The notes under the pieces were generated by a model. That model had not been told where the DNA came from. It ran no database searches and was given only the letters and a program-made list of their open reading frames with translations. The position numbers and the translations under genes are program-made. From positions 1-64,000 of the forward strand of contig JBKEDB010000042.1 in NCBI GenBank assembly GCA_047975195.1: a DNA stretch of 64,000 bases, given 5' to 3'. Shown here piece after piece: positions 52,595-60,906 of this stretch. Source of the stretch: Cumulibacter sp047975195. Lineage in GTDB: Bacteria; Actinomycetota; Actinomycetes; Mycobacteriales; Antricoccaceae. Every line of letters starts with the position of its first letter. The stretch's first letter is position 1.

Positions 52595-52633
52595 GTAGCG
52601 ACGCTCGTCGATACTGCAGACGAGCGTCGCTAC
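52595..52633 (-). terminator. Terminator of the 52659 gene
   Basis: GTAGCGACGCTCGTC (52595-52609) and GACGAGCGTCGCTAC (52619-52633) form a perfect 15-bp stem, 25 bases past the stop. Confidence 0.85.
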
Positions 52634-52658
52634 TGTGCGATTCAGTGATGCGATGTGG

Positions 52659-53318
52659 TTAGGCCCAGGCGACAGTTTCGACCAATTCGACGAACTTCTC
52701 ACTCGCGGGACCCTGCTGGCCGTCGAGCGTGTTCAAGATGAACCCGTACGCGTTGCCATCATGCTGGGTGAGGACGATGGCCGAGGCGAGCGTCTGTCCG
52801 CCCTGATCGTACGCATCGGTGGTGTAGGCGATCGCGTCCTCACCGTCGATGTCCGACAGCGGGAAGTCCTTCGCCTCGGTCGCGGTGGTGTCGAACTGGG
52901 TCTCGAGTTGTCCGACGACGGCGTCCGCCATCTCCTCGAGGCTGTGGCCCTTCAGCGATTCCTTGGTGACCACGATCGTCGTGGGGAACTCCGAGCCGCT
53001 CGTGTCGTACGCCGAGGCGACGGCGGACGGAACGGAGACCTGGCCCGTGCCGTCCTCGTACCCCTCGGGGACCTCGAACGTGAAGGCGCCATCGGAGGAG
53101 GTCTGCGAGCCGGCGGGCGTGGAGCCGCCGGAGTCGGTCGACTCGGACTCGCTCGACTCCGACTCAGGCGAGGAGCCGCCGGAGTCGGTCGACTCGGATG
53201 TGGTCGAGGAGCCTCCCGGCGAGCCTTCGCCGTCGGTTTCGTCTGAGCAAGCGGCGGCAGCGAGGACGATTAAGGAAGCGGCTGAGGCAGCAAACGTACG
53301 TCGAAAGGTCAGGTTCAT
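52659..53318 (-). CDS. Lipoprotein, paralogue of the 51760 protein
   Basis: A 219-residue lipoprotein. The signal peptide ends VLAAAAC with lipid-modified Cys24; a Ser/Glu/Gly/Asp-rich linker (25-75) follows, then a globular domain with AFTFEVPEGYEDGTGQ, FPTTIVVTKESLKGHSLEEMADAV, IDGEDAIAYTTDAY and the end KFVELVETVAWA. This matches the downstream TM-anchored protein segment by segment. The role is unknown; LpqN/PsbP-like domains are guesses. The start ATG at 53318 has TATCCT ending 6 bases before it, so the mRNA appears leaderless. Each paralogue has its own terminator. Confidence 0.8.
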   Translation of the reverse strand: MNLTFRRTFAASAASLIVLAAAACSDETDGEGSPGGSSTTSESTDSGGSSPESESSESESTDSGGSTPAGSQTSSDGAFTFEVPEGYEDGTGQVSVPSAVASAYDTSGSEFPTTIVVTKESLKGHSLEEMADAVVGQLETQFDTTATEAKDFPLSDIDGEDAIAYTTDAYDQGGQTLASAIVLTQHDGNAYGFILNTLDGQQGPASEKFVELVETVAWA

Positions 53319-53419
53319 ACGACCAGGATATGAGAGATTTTCGTCCAGTACCGGGCAAATACGGTGCAATCGGGCACGTCACTGTGCTTAAGGCAGCACG
53401 ATTCTTAGCGACGAAATAA

Positions 53420-53454
53420 CAACGCGGCGTACCCGGTGGGAGTACGCCGCGTTG
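53420..53454 (-). terminator. Terminator of the superoxide dismutase gene
   Basis: CAACGCGGCGTAC (53420-53432) and GTACGCCGCGTTG (53442-53454) form a perfect 13-bp stem, 12 bases past the stop on the minus strand. Confidence 0.85.
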
Positions 53455-53465
53455 GAGTGTGGCTA

Positions 53466-54089
53466 CTAGCCGACGATCAGACCCTTGGTCGCGGTGCGCG
53501 CGCGCTCAAAGCGAGCGGTGACATCGCTCCAGTTGACGACGTTCCACCATGCCTTGGCGTAGTCGGCCTTGACGTTCTTGTACTGCAGGTAGAAAGCGTG
53601 CTCCCACATGTCCAGCATCAGGATCGGAGTCAGACCGATCGGGGCGTTGGCCTGCTGGTCGAACAGCTGCACGATGACCAACTGCTCGCAAATCGAATCC
53701 CAGGCGAGGATCGCCCAGCCGGAGCCCTGGATGGTGGTCGCGACAGCCTCGAAGTGAGCCTGGAACTTCTCGAAGGAGCCGAAGTCCTGATCGATCGCCG
53801 CAGCGACCTCACCCTCGGGACGGCCGCCGCCCTCGGGCGACATGTTCTGCCAGAACACCGAGTGGTTGGTGTGGCCACCGAGGTTGAAGGCGAGGTTCTT
53901 CTCGAGCATCGGAATCGCGCCCAGATCGCCGGAGTCGCGGGCGGCGGCAAGCTTCTCCAGTGCCGTGTTCGCGTCATCGACGTACTTCTGGTGGTGCTTG
54001 CTGTGGTGCAGCTGCATGATCTCGCCGCTGATGTGCGGCTCGAGGGCGCCGTAGTCGTACGAAAGGTCTGGGAGGGTGTACTTTGCCAT
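53466..54089 (-). CDS. sodA: Superoxide dismutase, Fe/Mn family
   Basis: A 207-residue Fe/Mn superoxide dismutase, converting superoxide to peroxide and oxygen. Metal ligands are His28 (LHHSKHHQKYV), a second His in NLGGHTNHSVFW near residue 77, and Asp/His in LMLDMWEHAFYLQY. There is no signal peptide. Fe or Mn preference cannot be read with certainty. The gene stands between the envelope lipoproteins and the two kinases, with its own terminator. Placement beside a molybdenum hydroxylase, a source of superoxide, may be meaningful. Confidence 0.96.
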   Translation of the reverse strand: MAKYTLPDLSYDYGALEPHISGEIMQLHHSKHHQKYVDDANTALEKLAAARDSGDLGAIPMLEKNLAFNLGGHTNHSVFWQNMSPEGGGRPEGEVAAAIDQDFGSFEKFQAHFEAVATTIQGSGWAILAWDSICEQLVIVQLFDQQANAPIGLTPILMLDMWEHAFYLQYKNVKADYAKAWWNVVNWSDVTARFERARTATKGLIVG

Positions 54090-54255
54090 GGTTCTGACAT
54101 GCTCCTTCTAGTCGAGAGGCTTAGTCCACGCCCAGGCTAGTCCCATTCAGGTCTTCGTGCGACAGGGGATAGCGGGTCCTTGCTTTCGGCGCAGAATGTG
54201 CCGCTTTGCGTTGCTGCTCATCTCTGATGAGAGCGTTGATGTTGGCCAGGTGTGC

Positions 54256-55410
54256 TCATCGGTGGCGCAGGCCGAGCGTGGCCCCCGCGCGGCGGACCGG
54301 GGTGAGGGCGACATCTGGCACCAGGTCCGCCAGGAAGCGGTAGCCGGCGAGATCGCCACTATCATTACGATCCAAGTTCTCGTGCACCCACGCCGTGATC
54401 TCGCCCCACCCGGGCGCGGCTAACGATCCGCCGAAGTGCTGCACCGACAGAGCCGCGCACAGATTGGCGAAGCGCAACCGGTCCTGAAGCGCCCAATCGG
54501 CGAGCGTGCCGACGACGAATGCCGCGCCGAATACGTCGCCGGCTCCCGTGGGATCGATTGCGTCGACCTTGAGACCGGGGACGTCGGCACTCTCGCCGGT
54601 GCGCTGATCGATCGCGTAGGCGCCGTTCTGCCCGCGGGTGACCACCACGACCGGGACGTGTTCGGCCAAGCGCCCTGCGGCGGTCACTGGGTCGTCGGTG
54701 CGGCTGAGCGCCATCGCCTCGTCGGCGTTCGGTAGGAACGCATCGCAGGCGCTGAGCCGCTCGACCATCTGTGCCGACCACTGTTGGCTGAGGTCCCAGC
54801 CGAGATCGGCGAAGACCATCGCGCCCGAGTCGCGCGCGTGCGTCACCCACTTCTGCTCGTTGAGGGTGAGGCCGGCAAAGCACGCCCGGGCCTGTGGCGG
54901 CGAGCCGATGATCTGATCGAGGGTCTGTGGGGAGGGGTGGCCATGGGTGACCATGGCGCGGTCGCGGCCGACCGCCAAGGAGACCGTGACCGGGGAATGC
55001 CAGCCGTCGAATCGTCGTGAGGCCGAAAGGTCGATGTCCTCCTGAGCGGCGAGCGTGTCCCAGCAATAGTCGCCGTACAGATCGTCGCCGAACGCCGCAG
55101 CGAGCCAGGTACGCAGGCCAAGGCGACGCATCGCGACGGCCATATTCGCCAGTCCACCGGGGCTCGAACCCATCCCCGGCGCCCAGCCTTCCGTGCCCGG
55201 CGGCGGCATCTCATCGAGACCGGTGAAGACCAGATCGAAGAACACCTCGCCCGCGCAAAACACATCCACGAAGGGGTCCCCGGGGCGGCGTACCGAGGAG
55301 AGCGCATCAATCATCACCCGTGGCGTACGCCGGGGATGTTCCTCCTGGCCGTCCTTGGCCTGTAACGCGCCGAAATCCCGGATCGCGGCGTTCTCGGGGA
55401 GATTCGGCAT
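54256..55410 (-). CDS. PfkB/ribokinase family carbohydrate kinase
   Basis: A 384-residue ribokinase-fold kinase. The first 45 residues are extra; the domain begins VDVFCAGEVFFDLVFTGLDEMP and has GMGSSPGGLANMAVAMRRLGL (PfkB signature 1 region). The C-terminal signature contains the anion hole and catalytic base in VDAIDPTGAGDVFGAAFVVG (Asp of DPTGAGD near residue 292). It phosphorylates a sugar or nucleoside; which one is unclear. TAGCCT ends 6 bases before the ATG, so the transcript may be leaderless. It follows the PdxK-like gene by 112 bases on the same strand. Confidence 0.9.
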   Translation of the reverse strand: MPNLPENAAIRDFGALQAKDGQEEHPRRTPRVMIDALSSVRRPGDPFVDVFCAGEVFFDLVFTGLDEMPPPGTEGWAPGMGSSPGGLANMAVAMRRLGLRTWLAAAFGDDLYGDYCWDTLAAQEDIDLSASRRFDGWHSPVTVSLAVGRDRAMVTHGHPSPQTLDQIIGSPPQARACFAGLTLNEQKWVTHARDSGAMVFADLGWDLSQQWSAQMVERLSACDAFLPNADEAMALSRTDDPVTAAGRLAEHVPVVVVTRGQNGAYAIDQRTGESADVPGLKVDAIDPTGAGDVFGAAFVVGTLADWALQDRLRFANLCAALSVQHFGGSLAAPGWGEITAWVHENLDRNDSGDLAGYRFLADLVPDVALTPVRRAGATLGLRHR

Positions 55411-55522
55411 GTGTCCAGGCTATCGGCTTTGAGCCGCCGAGGCGCAGAAGCGTCAGATCCAGATCACCGCCACCGATGAGTCCGAGGCCTTACCGCCATG
55501 ATCGTCGTGGCCCAGGTTGTGG

Positions 55523-56344
55523 CTATTGATTGAGTTGGCGGACGGCGTCGAATGGTGCGGCAGAGTTGATCCGTGCGTGGATGCCGGCAGTGACGGCGTC
55601 CTTAGCGGTCTTGGCGGCCTCAATCGCCGTAGCGCCTTTTGCGAGTTCCGCGGTGACGGCCGCAGCGAGGGTGCATCCCGCGCCCGAAACTGCGTGTTCA
55701 CCGACCTTCGGCGCGCTGAGAATCTCGAGGTTTACGCCGTCGTAGAACACGTCGATGGCGTCCGGTCCGGCGAGCCGCACCCCGCCCTTGGCAAGTACGG
55801 CGGCACCCGACTTCTCATGGATCAACTTCGCGGCGGCGACCAAATCATCGACGGACTCGATCGAGTCGCACCCAGACAGCGCCATCGCTTCGAAGTGGTT
55901 CGGGGTGACAAAGGTGGCTAGCGGCAAGATCCGCGCCTTCAACGCGTTATCGGTATCCAGCGCGGCGCCCGGCTCTTGTCCCTTACAGATGAGTACCGGG
56001 TCGAGCACAAAGTTCGGCAGCGACGCACCGGCGAGCGCGTTCGCCACAGTGTCGATCGTGGTTGGTGTGCCGAGCATCCCGATCTTGACGGCGTCCGGGG
56101 CGTACGCCGTGAACTGAGCTTCGAGTTGGTCGGCGATCACCTGCGGATCGACCGGTACGAATCGGTGCGCCCACTCGTTCCTCGGATCGAAACTCACGAT
56201 GCAGGTCAAGGCCGCCATGCCGAACACGTCGTGGGCTTGGAACGTCTTGAGATCGGCCTGTGCGCCCGCGCCACCGGTCGCCTCAGACCCCGCGATGGTC
56301 AATGCGATCCAAGGGCGGGTAGTGGAGTCCTGGGTATCAGCCAT
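55523..56344 (-). CDS. pdxK: Pyridoxal kinase/hydroxymethylpyrimidine kinase (PdxK/ThiD type)
   Basis: A 273-residue ribokinase-fold vitamin kinase. It begins ALTIAGSEATGGAGAQADLKTFQ (13-35), then PDAVKIGMLGT, FVLDPVLICKGQE and VSGAGCTLAAAVTAELAKG, where the Cys after GAG is the catalytic pocket Cys of dual PdxK/ThiD enzymes like the Staphylococcus aureus one. The CKG motif and length favour this pyridoxal kinase group over classical two-step ThiD. Start at the ATG at 56344; GATAAT lies 6 bases before it. It follows the XdhC gene by 78 bases, without obvious link to molybdenum enzymes. Confidence 0.84.
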   Translation of the reverse strand: MADTQDSTTRPWIALTIAGSEATGGAGAQADLKTFQAHDVFGMAALTCIVSFDPRNEWAHRFVPVDPQVIADQLEAQFTAYAPDAVKIGMLGTPTTIDTVANALAGASLPNFVLDPVLICKGQEPGAALDTDNALKARILPLATFVTPNHFEAMALSGCDSIESVDDLVAAAKLIHEKSGAAVLAKGGVRLAGPDAIDVFYDGVNLEILSAPKVGEHAVSGAGCTLAAAVTAELAKGATAIEAAKTAKDAVTAGIHARINSAAPFDAVRQLNQ

Positions 56345-56422
56345 CGGTCCATTATCGTCGGCGATGCGCGGTGGTGCCTGGTGGGGCCAGGCCCGCGCCA
56401 CGGGTCGGCCAAGCGCTACGAG

Positions 56423-57547
56423 TTACCGCGCCACATCGGCGTGGATGCGCCCTTCTTTCCCCACCAGGCGCCCGCCGTCTCCGCCCCACTGCAACCCAAT
56501 GATCTCCGCGGCGATGGAAACTGCTGTCTCCTCCGGCGTACGAGCCCCGAGGTCCAGCCCAATCGGCGAGGACAACTTCGCGATCAGCGCGTCGCTGACG
56601 CCCGCCTCGCGTAGCCGGTCCATGCGGTCATCGTGCGTGCGACGCGAGCCCATCGCGCCGATATACGCGACATCCAGCGGCAACGCGACCTCCAGCAGCG
56701 GTACGTCGAACTTCGGGTCGTGCGTCAGCACGCAGATGATCGTGCGCTCGTCTACGCGTCCGGCTTCGACTTCGTTGGCGAGATACCGGTGCGGCCAGTT
56801 GACGACGACCTCGTGCGCGTCCGGGAAGCGCTTCTTGGTCGCGAAAACTTCGCGCGCATCGCACACCGTGACCTTGTGGCCGAGGAATGCGCCGATCTTC
56901 GCTACCGCCGCCGCGAAGTCGATCGCGCCAAACACCAGCATCCGCCGGGGCGGGGCATACGAGGCTACGAAGAGCGTCAGTTCGTCGCCGCGGCGCTCGC
57001 CGTCATGCCCGTAGTGAATGGTGCCGGTGCGCCCGGCGGCCAGCATGCCGCGAGCGTCGTCGGTGACGGCGTCATCCAGACGCTGTAATCCCAAGGTTCC
57101 CGACGTACGGTCGTTCCAGATGACCAGGCGCTTCCCGCGGCGATCGTCTGGACCGTCGACGCAGGTCACCACCACGACGGGTTCGTGCTCGTTGATCGAG
57201 TGCGCAACGTCCGCAAGCTCCGGGAACGTCTGTTTGCTGACGGGCTCCACGAAAACGTCGAGTATTCCGCCGCACGTCAGTCCGACCGTGAACGCATCGT
57301 CGTCGCTGATCCCGTAGCGATGCATCGACGGTGTCGAGCCCCCGGCTACGACCAATTGCGCTTCTTCGTACACCGCGCCCTCGACGCAGCCGCCGGACAC
57401 GCTGCCGAACGCTTCGCCGTCCGGACCGACGATCATCGATGCGCCCGCCGGTCGCGGAGCCGAGCGCCAGGTCGCCACGACCGTCCCCATACCGACCGTC
57501 TTGCCGTCCTGCCACCAGGGGAGTAAGTCGTCCAGGATTTCACGCAT
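56423..57547 (-). CDS. XdhC/CoxF family molybdenum cofactor maturation protein
   Basis: A 374-residue XdhC-type protein that in relatives binds the molybdenum cofactor and helps its sulfuration and delivery to molybdenum hydroxylases. The N-terminal XdhC/CoxI domain has TVVATWRSAPRPAGASMIV and GSVSGGCVEGAVYEEA with the conserved Cys; the C-terminal Rossmann domain has MLVFGAIDFAAAVAKIGAFLGHKVTVCDARE, then VAYIGAMGSRRTHDDRMDRL. Its ATG at 57547 overlaps the VWA gene stop by 8 bases (ATGCGTGA). With the MoxR and VWA genes it forms the coxDEF-like maturation operon. Confidence 0.92.
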   Translation of the reverse strand: MREILDDLLPWWQDGKTVGMGTVVATWRSAPRPAGASMIVGPDGEAFGSVSGGCVEGAVYEEAQLVVAGGSTPSMHRYGISDDDAFTVGLTCGGILDVFVEPVSKQTFPELADVAHSINEHEPVVVVTCVDGPDDRRGKRLVIWNDRTSGTLGLQRLDDAVTDDARGMLAAGRTGTIHYGHDGERRGDELTLFVASYAPPRRMLVFGAIDFAAAVAKIGAFLGHKVTVCDAREVFATKKRFPDAHEVVVNWPHRYLANEVEAGRVDERTIICVLTHDPKFDVPLLEVALPLDVAYIGAMGSRRTHDDRMDRLREAGVSDALIAKLSSPIGLDLGARTPEETAVSIAAEIIGLQWGGDGGRLVGKEGRIHADVAR

Positions 57548-58703
57548 CGGCAATCACCTTCGCTAGTTCTGCATACGAGTCGAAACTATGACCCGCTACA
57601 AAATGGTCAATGCTCGGCAGCGCTGCGATTATTCCGCCGGTCAATGGTTCGTAGCCGTCGTGACCCTTGTGCGGGTTCGCCCAAATAACGGTATGCGCCA
57701 GGCGATGTAGCCGTTGCATCTGCTCGCCGAGTAGATCCGGGTCACCGCGCTCCCAGCCATCGGAGAAGATCACCACGGTCGCGCGTCGCGCTGCGCCGCG
57801 TTGCCCCCAGCGGTCCAGGAATGCGCGCAGCATCTCGCCGAGTTGAGTACCGCCGCTCCAATCGGGGATCGCCGCGCCGGCTGCCTGCAGAGCCTTGTCC
57901 GGATCGCGCAGTCGCAGCTCACGGGTGACTCGAGTGAGCCGAGTGCCGAGGGTGAACACCTCCGTCGAGGTCGGGTTGCGGCGTACGGCGGCATGGGCGA
58001 ACCGCAGGATGGGATCGGTGTACGGGGCCATCGATCCGCTGATGTCGCCGATGATCACCAGCTTGCGCGGGCGCACCCGTCGGTCGCGATGTTCCAGGCG
58101 GGTGAACTCGCCGCCGGTACGCATCGCGGCGCGGATCGATTTGTGCGCATCCGTGATGCCGGTGTGCGAGTCGCGGTAACGGCGTGAGCGCCGGGTTGCC
58201 GCGGCCGGAGCGAGTAGTTCGAACATGCGCCGCAGCGCCTGCCGGTCAGACTCGGTCAACTCGGCGAGGTCCTTGTGCCGCAGCACCTCCTGTGCGGATG
58301 CCTGCCCGGGCAGTGGATCCTCGTCGTCCGAAGGTTCTTCGACCTGCTCATCCTGCGGTTGGTTCAGTCCGACCGGCATCATCATCGGGCGAGGGCTCGG
58401 CGCGTCCGTGGAATTGCGCGGAATCGCTTCCTTGCCCTCGAAGTACGCCGCGAACCCGGCGTCGTACTTGCCGAGGTCGTCGGGGTTGTTGCAAAGGGTG
58501 AGCCGGCCTGCCCAATAGACGTCGTCCTGATTCAAGACGTCGAGTTCGCCGACCGCAGCGATCATCGACTGGGTCCGGTCGGGGGTGACGTCGATGCCGG
58601 CGATCTGCAGCATGCGGGCGAAACCGAGCAGGATCTCGTCGATACCGCGCGCGGCGACACTCGACTCCTTCTCGGTGTAGTGCAGCATCCAGCCCGCGGT
58701 CAT
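57540..58703 (-). CDS. VWA domain protein, CoxE-like
   Basis: A 387-residue CoxE-type protein. The N-terminal half is helical, with an acidic Glu/Asp/Pro-rich insert (about 110-135) and a basic segment (ATRRSRRYRDSHTG). The C-terminal half is a von Willebrand A domain with the metal site KLVIIGDISGSMAPYTDP (MIDAS Asp-x-Ser-x-Ser, near residue 220) and VIFSDGWERGDP. In Oligotropha, CoxD (MoxR) and CoxE act together in building the active site of the molybdenum enzyme. The gene starts 3 bases after the MoxR stop, so they are coupled. Confidence 0.92.
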   Translation of the reverse strand: MTAGWMLHYTEKESSVAARGIDEILLGFARMLQIAGIDVTPDRTQSMIAAVGELDVLNQDDVYWAGRLTLCNNPDDLGKYDAGFAAYFEGKEAIPRNSTDAPSPRPMMMPVGLNQPQDEQVEEPSDDEDPLPGQASAQEVLRHKDLAELTESDRQALRRMFELLAPAAATRRSRRYRDSHTGITDAHKSIRAAMRTGGEFTRLEHRDRRVRPRKLVIIGDISGSMAPYTDPILRFAHAAVRRNPTSTEVFTLGTRLTRVTRELRLRDPDKALQAAGAAIPDWSGGTQLGEMLRAFLDRWGQRGAARRATVVIFSDGWERGDPDLLGEQMQRLHRLAHTVIWANPHKGHDGYEPLTGGIIAALPSIDHFVAGHSFDSYAELAKVIADA

Positions 58704-58706
58704 GAG

Positions 58707-59588
58707 TTAGCCGCCCAGCAATGTGTCGAGGTCGCCGGCGAGCACCCGCTCGGCGTCCTCGCGGTACTTCAGCACGGTGCCGAGCGAGCGCGCGGCGTTC
58801 TCCGGGGAAAGTTCGCGTACGCCGAGTAAGTGCAGGGCTTGCGCCCAGTCGATCGCTTCGGCGACGCCTGGTGGCTTGAGCAGGTCGGCTTGTCGCAGCG
58901 TGCCCACGGCGCGAGCGACCTGGCGGCTGAGCAATTCACTCACCTCGGGCAGGCGCCGCCGGATGATCTCGACCTCGCGATCGAACGAGGGATGTGAGAC
59001 CCAGTGGTAGAGGCAGCGGCGTTTGAGTGCATCGTGTACCTCGCGGGTGCGATTGGAGGTGATGACGGTCAACGGCGGAGTCGTTGCCTTGATCGTGCCG
59101 AGTTCGGGGATGGTGACCGACGACTCGGCGAGCACCTCAAGGAGGAAAGCCTCGAACTCATCGTCTGCCCGATCCAATTCGTCGATCAGCAACACGCTCG
59201 GCGTTGTCTCCAGCGCCTGAAGCAGTGGGCGGGCGATCAGGAATCGGCGTCCGTACAGTTCCTGCTCGACCTCCTCACGCTGGGCGTTCTCGTCGGCTTC
59301 GGCCGCGCGCAGGTGCAGCATCTGGCGTGCGAAATCCCAGTCGTAGAGCGCCTGGGAGGCGTCGATACCCTCGTAGCACTGCAGCCGGATCAGGGTGGCG
59401 TCCAGCACCGTAGCCAACGCCTGGGCGAGCGCGGTCTTGCCGACGCCGGCATCGCCCTCGAGGAAGAGCGGGCGGCCCATCCGCAACGCGAGAAACGCGG
59501 CCGTGGCGAGCCCGTCATCGGCGATGTAATCGGTCTTATCCAGAGCCGCAGCTAGGTCGGCCGGGGCGTCGTACTGCTTCATTCCCAT
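58707..59588 (-). CDS. MoxR family AAA+ ATPase, CoxD-like
   Basis: A 293-residue AAA+ ATPase of the MoxR/CoxD type: Walker A LEGDAGVGKTALAQAL (about 43-58), Walker B SVLLIDELDRADDEFEAFLLEV (131-152), sensor 1 LTVITSNRTREVHDALKRRC with the Arg finger. MoxR proteins work with VWA partners as chaperone-like machines in metal enzyme maturation; the VWA partner is the next gene. Start at ATG 59588 (or 59582), with AGAAGG upstream. This is the first gene of the MoxR-VWA-XdhC operon that serves, by inference, the CoxSLM-like enzyme 7 kb away. Confidence 0.93.
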   Translation of the reverse strand: MGMKQYDAPADLAAALDKTDYIADDGLATAAFLALRMGRPLFLEGDAGVGKTALAQALATVLDATLIRLQCYEGIDASQALYDWDFARQMLHLRAAEADENAQREEVEQELYGRRFLIARPLLQALETTPSVLLIDELDRADDEFEAFLLEVLAESSVTIPELGTIKATTPPLTVITSNRTREVHDALKRRCLYHWVSHPSFDREVEIIRRRLPEVSELLSRQVARAVGTLRQADLLKPPGVAEAIDWAQALHLLGVRELSPENAARSLGTVLKYREDAERVLAGDLDTLLGG

Positions 59589-59646
59589 GCACAACTACCT
59601 TCTCGTCGGCGCATTTCGGCGAACTCGCCCAGTCTAAGCACGCCAG

Positions 59647-60906
59647 TTATTCGGTGTGCGAGGCCGCGGGAACGGGGGCGTCGACGAGTCCGACGGCGAG
59701 GGCGTCCGCGGCTCGGGTGACCGCGGTGAAACGCAGCCGCGGAATCGAGATCACGGCCAGAAGCCCGGCGAGGACGGCTACCGAGGCAGGCAGCCAGAAC
59801 CCCATCCGAGCGCCGTGCGCGTCGACTATCGACCCCGCCGCGCTCGCGCCAATCGTGATGCCGACAACCAGGGACGTAGTCGACCAGGTCAATGCCTCGG
59901 TCAACGCGGCCGGAGGAACTAGTCGTTGGATAAGCGTGATGCCTGAGATCAGCAGCGGCGCGATGGCGGCGCCGCCGACGAACAACAGGATGCCCGCCAG
60001 CGGAAGATTCACCGACAGCAGCATCAGCGGGCCGAGCACCGCGAACAGGCACGCGAAGGTGACGAATTGTGCGCCGACCGAGCGTTTGAACGTCACAACA
60101 CCGAACGTCAGACCGGCGAGCAGGCTACCGGCGGCGAAGGCGGCAAGGATAATCCCGGCGGCCGATTTATGACCGGCCTCCTCGGCGAACGCGACGGTGA
60201 CCACGTCGATCGCACCGAAAGCGACACCGCAGCACACGTACACCAGCGCGACCGAGACGAAGGTCCCGGTGAGAAAGCGACGCGACGGGAAACGCGCCGC
60301 ATCGCGCCCGGACGGCGGCGGTTCGGTTGCGCGCTGGGCGGTGAACAGCCAGCCGCCGACCAGTAATAACGCGACGGGTGCCACGATCGCGGCGTACGGC
60401 GAGATACCGGTCGCCAGAAATGTTGCCAGCGGTGGTCCGATGATGAAGATGACCTCGTCGAGGGACGACTCCCAACTGAACGCGCGATGCTGCAGCGTGC
60501 TGTTGTCCAGCGCATGGACCCAGCGTGCGCGGACCATCGCGCCGACCGATGGCCCCATCGCGCCGCCCAGAGCGGCGAAAGCGAACCACGTCCACATCGG
60601 CCACTCGAACGTAACGGCGCTCGCGAGCAGGAGCCACGCGGTGGCTCCGATGGTGATGATCGGGCGGACAATCCGCGCCTGCCCGTAGCGGTCGACCAAC
60701 CGTGCTGTCTGTGGCATGACAACAGCGCCGGCCAGCGCGGCCGTCGCCGCTACCTGCCCGGCGAGCGCGTAGCTCCCGGTTTCGGTGGAGATTAATAGCA
60801 CGACGGCGATGCTCATCTGCGCGATGGGCAGCCGGGCTACGAAGCCGGCGGAACTGAACCTGATCGAACCGGGAGTGCGAAACAGCGCCGCGTACGACCT
60901 GAGCAC
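59647..60906 (-). CDS. MFS transporter
   Basis: A 419-residue major facilitator with about 12 hydrophobic segments. Seen are MPQTARLVDRYGQARIVRP (motif A-like loop 2-3), GAMGPSVGAMVRARWV and the middle loop with an Arg/Pro-rich stretch (ATEPPPSGRDAARFPSRR) between the two six-helix halves. The pattern is that of small actinobacterial drug-efflux-like MFS proteins; substrate unknown. The GTG at 60906 overlaps the stop of the upstream regulator gene by one base (TAGTG), so translation is coupled and the regulator probably controls this transporter. Confidence 0.87.
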   Translation of the reverse strand: MLRSYAALFRTPGSIRFSSAGFVARLPIAQMSIAVVLLISTETGSYALAGQVAATAALAGAVVMPQTARLVDRYGQARIVRPIITIGATAWLLLASAVTFEWPMWTWFAFAALGGAMGPSVGAMVRARWVHALDNSTLQHRAFSWESSLDEVIFIIGPPLATFLATGISPYAAIVAPVALLLVGGWLFTAQRATEPPPSGRDAARFPSRRFLTGTFVSVALVYVCCGVAFGAIDVVTVAFAEEAGHKSAAGIILAAFAAGSLLAGLTFGVVTFKRSVGAQFVTFACLFAVLGPLMLLSVNLPLAGILLFVGGAAIAPLLISGITLIQRLVPPAALTEALTWSTTSLVVGITIGASAAGSIVDAHGARMGFWLPASVAVLAGLLAVISIPRLRFTAVTRAADALAVGLVDAPVPAASHTE

